This document shows, one piece after another, positions 60,201-64,000 of a stretch of 64,000 bases of DNA (its first letter is position 1; every line of letters begins with the position of its first letter). The position numbers were made by a program, and so were the translations under genes. The DNA is from Trichostrongylus colubriformis (taxonomy: Eukaryota; Nematoda; Chromadorea; Rhabditida; Trichostrongylidae). The DNA lies in the NCBI GenBank assembly GCA_963978905.1, contig OZ022260.1:41724259-41788258 (forward strand), read 5' to 3'. The notes beneath the pieces are model-generated. The model did not search any database. It was given only the letters and a program-made list of their open reading frames with translations, and was not told the DNA's origin.

Positions 60201-63200
60201 TAAAAACCGGCATAAAAATCTCGTTCAGCCGTCAGGCCTTTCAAAGTAGCACGCCTAAAAACAGGCCAAGTAACAAAGGCCAATTCATAGCTATGATAAG
60301 CGCTGAAAAAAGTTGCATATGCACTTATAAAATCAGCTATGAACGAATTCACCGAATTCGGACGCGTCACAATAATGGCGAAGACATCGTGTGGCTACAC
60401 TCACCCCCATCCAGTAATCAGCGACCTTCTGAAGATGAAGTGATTCACTTATATACACCAATGATAGGACGTCTTTCTGGAAGCAACTGCCACCGAATCC
60501 TTCAAAAAAATACGGTAATTGCCCTTATAATAATTGAAAATGAGCCATGACAAAAGCGCCGCTTCCGCTCAGATATTCTTCGGATGAATTTTGGTTCGCC
60601 GAAATTCCTGTCCCTAAGAAATCAGTTCTACGGTTCTGCATGGGCTAGTCCCGCCGCAAATCACTATCTAGGGCAATCGTGTACACACCACTCCGATCCG
60701 TACTAAAATGAGGGGCATAGTGCAGCCCTAATCGATTATTGATTCTTCATTCCTCCACCAGTCTATCGATATCGAGCGCATCTTTCAACTTTTATTACCA
60801 GTAAACACTTTCTCTAGATGGTGATTTTGATATTTTTGATTTTTGATAGTTACTGATTTTTTGAAGAAACTGAGTAAAGGTGAAAGGGGTTTCGGTAGTG
60901 CAATGGACTAACATATACGCCCCGAAAGCATGGAATGCGGGTTCGAGTCCCGTCCGAGACCGAAGCTTTTGCTCATAACTCAGCATACTTGAAACAACTT
61001 TCTCCAAAGATTTTCCGAAATAACTGCCTTCTTGAATTGCTAAAAAAAATTTTTTCAGGAATTTGGCTCTCACCTACACTGGCCTGCAAAAATTTATTTC
61101 CTATTCTCGAGTCGAAGCCGATCGCATGTGCTACCTCTTGCACATCAGCACCAGTTGCTTCACAGATCGCTGAAATTGCGTTGATCGACGATATCCGCTG
61201 CGCTAGGAAGGCATTGGCAGCCTGAAAATCTGAGGTTACGATATCAGAAGGCCATAGGAGTGCGCCATAAACTCCATATTCATGCAGGGATTTGATTTTG
61301 GGGAACAAAGTGTGGATTGACCCACCAATTTGGATAATTCGGAGCTCCAGGTATTTGTGGTGATGATTCGATCGCGTGGAACCCAGTGCTCATATATTCG
61401 CACTAACTCGGCAACAGCGGCTGCACCTGAACGAACAGATTTGTTTCTGAAAAATACACATTTACTGAATATTTATGTAGTATTTATCAGCTATTTTACG
61501 CTCACTCCGCAAAAATCGGCGACCGATCGATATCGATCGATTGCCCTGACTAAAGAATTTAAGGTCTGTAGCTTCATCCAGAGCCCTTCATTATTTATTT
61601 CTTTACTTGGTATTCATTTATATGTTCAGCCCTACCATGTTTGGAACATTACCATTTGTTAGTTAATTTTTAATTTTCAGGCCAGGGTAAGCTCAGTTGA
61701 GTACCCGTGGAATCTACACCGATTCGTTGATGCTTTTCCTTCGGAAATTTCACGTTTTCTTGAAATTTTCAGATAACCTCTCAGACCTCCCCATCAACAC
61801 AGTGAATCCTATGAGATATGTTTCTAGCATTTTTCCTTGTGAAATGTAGAACAAAATAGATATTAGGTTGATTCATAATAAATCGGACAAATGGTAGTGA
61901 TGACTTCTAGAAATCATAACTCAGCAACGAATTAACGAAAATGGACGCGCGAGGTACCGTTGGAATGAGTATGAAAAGCTCTTCAAAGTACCGCAAAATA
62001 ATCACTCCAAAGTAAATTCATTCCGCCACAATGCCGCACGATTTCAAGCGGTCCAGAGACCACATCCGCAACGTCATACTATTTATATCGCTATCTGGCC
62101 AGGAACCCGCGGATATCGGCAGACGTCTGAAAGAAGTTCACAAGGAGCATGCCCCCGCCAGAAGTACAGTGTACTTGTGGCATTCGAAGTTTGCGTCAGG
62201 CGACTATTCCATCGAAGACGAAAACCGCGGTTGGTGGAGCGTACCCGGCGTAGAGTACTGGGAGCTGCTCGATGAAGGTACCACAGTATCCGCCGACGTC
62301 TACGTTCGTCAATTACGAGAATTGAAGGCCAATGTCCAAAGTTCGCTACGGCGGCGGTCACATGTCTACTTCCAGCACGACAACACGAGACCGCACATTG
62401 CGAGATTGAAGAAGGCCGAGCTGCTCTCGTACAGTTGGACCGTGCTTCCACACCCACCGTACTTCCCAGACCTGGCCCCTTCAGATTTCCACCTTTTCTC
62501 CCACAGCCAACGCCACCTGGACGACCAAGACTTCAAAACTCGCGACGACTTCAAGACGGCACTCGGCAACTTCTTCGAGCTCCAGCCTCCGGCCTTCTGG
62601 AGCAAGGGCATCCATGATCAGCCTAACCCGTGGCAGAAGGTCATCGATAAAGATGGAGCATATTTCAAGTGAATCCCAGTTGTCGTTAGAAAGTTGTACA
62701 ACAATGATTAAAATTTGTCAATTTGTCCGATTTATTATGAATCAACCTAATACTTTACCAATAAAATATATTGTAAGAAAAATTTGGCGCATTTCTTCCG
62801 AAATTGAATGATCCGAAATTTAATGAAAGTTTCCGAACCTTCTTTGGTCTGGTGTGAATAAGGCGGACACCCGATACTATGGAGCATTTCGTTTGGATTG
62901 CCCGAATTGTTCCCCAATTAATACGCTTACGACGAAAATCACGATTTCTCGAAACGGACTTCAAGGCTCCTTTTTCACAATTACTGCCTGGGCCCAAACG
63001 CGAACGAAGTGACAGTGCCAGTGAACAGCACGGTGAGCTGATTTCCAGTTTACATTTCATTGTTTTTTTCCACTTCGAAAATCAACTTTTCTCACTCTTT
63101 TCAGCTTTCCAATATTCACTGTACATGTATGAATATAAGTAGATGTGAATGACAAATTTGGTTTTCAAAAATTTACATGAGATTTTTGGCTTGAATTATA

Positions 63201-63979
63201 GAAGTAAAGACGAAAGAAATTGCAAAAACAAAAAAATTTGCCACATCTTTTTATCCAGGACTGCACGAGTGAGGGTATACTGTGAATGGATAGATCTAGT
63301 AGAGCTGTTACTAGGAAGGCAGTGCGTCGGGACACTTGAGGTGGGTCATCGTGCTACGCGAACCTTATCATCGCGCTCTCCAAATGCCTTGCTACTCCAG
63401 TTGAGGATTGTGCCGTAAGCTGAGAAACATGACCGTTGTTCCGTTGCGTGGCCTGACCTAGTTGGACGGGCCTGACGCTCATCCAGAAGAAGGATTTTCG
63501 AGACCATCCAAGTAAAGTAAGCAAGTGAAGCCTGTGCTTCCAAGAACTGAAGTGCCTACCGTCAGGTGACGTCTCTCCACCGATCAATACACGATCCGGA
63601 TTGGACAAATCTCTGATTGCAGTTCCTTCAGCGAGGAATTCTGGATTCGACAGCACCTGAGCCATCTGATTATCAGGCGTTCCTTTGCATTATGAAGGTA
63701 GACTGAGAGAACTATAAAAAGGAATTAACCTGGAAAGACAGACGAGAATCGTTTCGTTGAGCCTCTCGAAGAATACAGTTGATGCTTTCAGCGGCTCGAA
63801 CGGGTACGGTACTTTTTTCAACAACTATCTTAAACTTATTTAAATGATACCAGTTTTACAAAGAAAGTAATACTAACGGAAAGAGCTATCAAGAAACTTG
63901 TGCACACCTTCGGACCTTCAGAATATTGGGCAATAGTGCGTGATACTGATTCGACATATTTGAGGTCAGGTGCCATTCC
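57205..63979 (-). CDS. sqv-4: UDP-glucose 6-dehydrogenase (SQV-4-like), 3' eleven exons, 5' end outside window
   Basis: Oxidises UDP-glucose to UDP-glucuronate with two NAD+, the precursor for chondroitin and heparan chains; cytosolic. Exons in transcript order: 63979-63908, 63828-63730, 63665-63560, 61426-61326, 61221-61074, 60499-60405, 60199-60069, 57938-57866, 57748-57694, 57632-57541, 57384-57205 (stop). All junctions are GT-AG and in phase, giving 383 residues. Visible landmarks: [46 protein letters not shown] with [30 protein letters not shown] (catalytic Lys), FGGSCFQKD (catalytic Cys, 56 residues after the Lys, as in human K220/C276), [17 protein letters not shown] (C-terminal nucleotide-binding domain) and [20 protein letters not shown]. 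Roughly the first 100 residues (NAD-binding Rossmann fold) lie beyond position 64000. Two large introns are swollen by transposons. Confidence 0.95.
57958..59256. repeat. MITE family A in sqv-4 intron, split by a mariner
   Basis: The left end AGGTATCGTCCAGGG (57958) and right end CCGTGGACGATCCT (59256) belong to one family A palindrome of about 400 bp, interrupted by the 898-bp mariner at 58314-59211. The left end lies only 16 bp from the 3' splice site of the exon 57938-57866. Confidence 0.85.
58314..59211 (-). mobile_element. Mariner, internally deleted, nested in the MITE
   Basis: Ends TTAGGTTGTAAGGAAAGTTT and the complement TTAGGTTGTAAGGAAAGTCC. The TA duplications are at 58312-58313 and 59212-59213. 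The minus strand retains a mutated N-terminal region ([18 protein letters not shown] resembles the HTH-2/GRP area) and a decayed C-terminal region ([17 protein letters not shown] resembles SPDLAPSDYHLF). The catalytic core between them is gone. About 0.9 kb instead of 1.3 kb. Confidence 0.85.
60889..61020 (+). repeat. tRNA-like SINE, copy 2 (in sqv-4 intron)
   Basis: Positions 60889-60961 fold as a 73-nt cloverleaf: acceptor GTTTCGG/CCGAGAC, a weak D stem, an anticodon stem with one mismatch and loop CCCGAAA (apparent anticodon CGA), and T arm GCGGG/CCCGT around TTCGAGT. U33 is C, and the loop order is unlike a working tRNA. The 3' tail (CTCATAACTCAGCATACTTG) is shared with the copy at 29815, so I call a tRNA-derived SINE rather than a tRNA gene. 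Confidence 0.65.
61863..62750 (+). mobile_element. Mariner with perfect 30-bp terminal repeats, internally deleted
   Basis: Starts TTAGGTTGATTCATAATAAA at 61863 and its first 30 bases are the exact complement of the last 30 (62721-62750). TA duplications flank it (61861-61862, 62751-62752). It lies in the sqv-4 intron between exons 63665-63560 and 61426-61326, in the opposite orientation. The 888-bp length and intact ends suggest recent mobilisation by a transposase made elsewhere. Confidence 0.95.
62031..62672 (+). CDS. Internally deleted mariner transposase, 213 codons
   Basis: Open from ATG to TGA. Residues 1-65 are the N-terminal DNA-binding region ([40 protein letters not shown]). Then, at about residue 68-72, the sequence jumps to the later catalytic region: [20 protein letters not shown], the second Asp in [32 protein letters not shown] with the third Asp, and a normal C-terminus ([12 protein letters not shown]). 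Intact mariner transposases are near 345 residues; here about 130 are missing in frame, including the first catalytic Asp. The protein could bind the terminal repeats but not cut DNA, so it might act as a repressor of its family (inference). Confidence 0.85.
   Translation: MPHDFKRSRDHIRNVILFISLSGQEPADIGRRLKEVHKEHAPARSTVYLWHSKFASGDYSIEDENRGWWSVPGVEYWELLDEGTTVSADVYVRQLRELKANVQSSLRRRSHVYFQHDNTRPHIARLKKAELLSYSWTVLPHPPYFPDLAPSDFHLFSHSQRHLDDQDFKTRDDFKTALGNFFELQPPAFWSKGIHDQPNPWQKVIDKDGAYFK
63306..63559 (-). repeat. Possible dispersed repeat in sqv-4 intron
   Basis: Minus-strand frames here ([20 protein letters not shown] and the overlapping [20 protein letters not shown]) look like a peptide I associate with repeated hookworm sequence, directly after the exon 63665-63560. 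They do not continue UDP-glucose dehydrogenase. No second copy in this window, so support is weak. Confidence 0.25.
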
Positions 63980-64000
63980 CTGAAAAAACGAGATATTATC

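Noticed and set aside
59889..60550. Plus-strand open frames of 104 and 187 codons
   Set aside because: They are antisense to two well-supported sqv-4 exons; the translation has no recognisable domain.
60889..60961. A tRNA-Ser (CGA) gene
   Set aside because: Short variable loop, C instead of U at position 33, a mismatch in the anticodon stem, and a shared tail with another copy make a tRNA-derived SINE more likely.
63346..63543. Extension of the sqv-4 exon at 63665-63560 into the downstream open frame
   Set aside because: A GT donor at 63559 joins in phase to the exon at 61426, which supplies the expected residues; the read-through frame does not match the enzyme.

Overview
The window looks like nuclear DNA of a strongylid-type nematode (hookworm/trichostrongyle relatives). 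This is inferred from two genes that resemble Caenorhabditis kpc-1 and sqv-4, from short introns with TTTTCAG/TTTTAG acceptors, and from many small DNA transposons. There is no operon, no bacterial gene and no confident stand-alone tRNA or rRNA.

Layout. Positions 1-34.9k are gene-poor. I could support only a truncated GIY-YIG endonuclease fragment of a Penelope-like retroelement (340-681), an internally deleted mariner (7050-7910), and several families of palindromic MITEs, foldback elements, a tRNA-like SINE, tandem duplications and a minisatellite. From 34.9k to 44.9k on the plus strand is a 14-exon furin/kexin-type proprotein convertase, best matched to KPC-1. Its frame and splice phases close across all exons (699 codons plus stop) and the catalytic Asp/His/Asn/Ser are present. 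Its introns are heavily loaded with MITEs and foldback elements.

From 44.9k to 57.2k the sequence is mostly mobile. It holds an orphan minus-strand transmembrane terminal exon (47083-47163), a 488-bp Tc1-like element, and a roughly 5.7-kb structure with long inverted repeats (50150-51960 and 55240-55831). Those repeats enclose a decayed minus-strand zinc-finger gene (53179-54758), and the left arm is itself split by a 1137-bp foldback element. From 57.2k to the right edge on the minus strand is UDP-glucose 6-dehydrogenase (sqv-4-like): eleven exons encode the C-terminal 383 residues, and the N-terminal Rossmann part lies beyond the window. Its introns contain a MITE with a mariner nested inside it, a tRNA-like SINE, and a young internally deleted mariner with perfect 30-bp terminal repeats.

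The two real genes are not obviously related in function. One matures secretory proproteins; the other makes UDP-glucuronate for glycosaminoglycans. The main story of the window is how transposons have filled and shaped introns around them.
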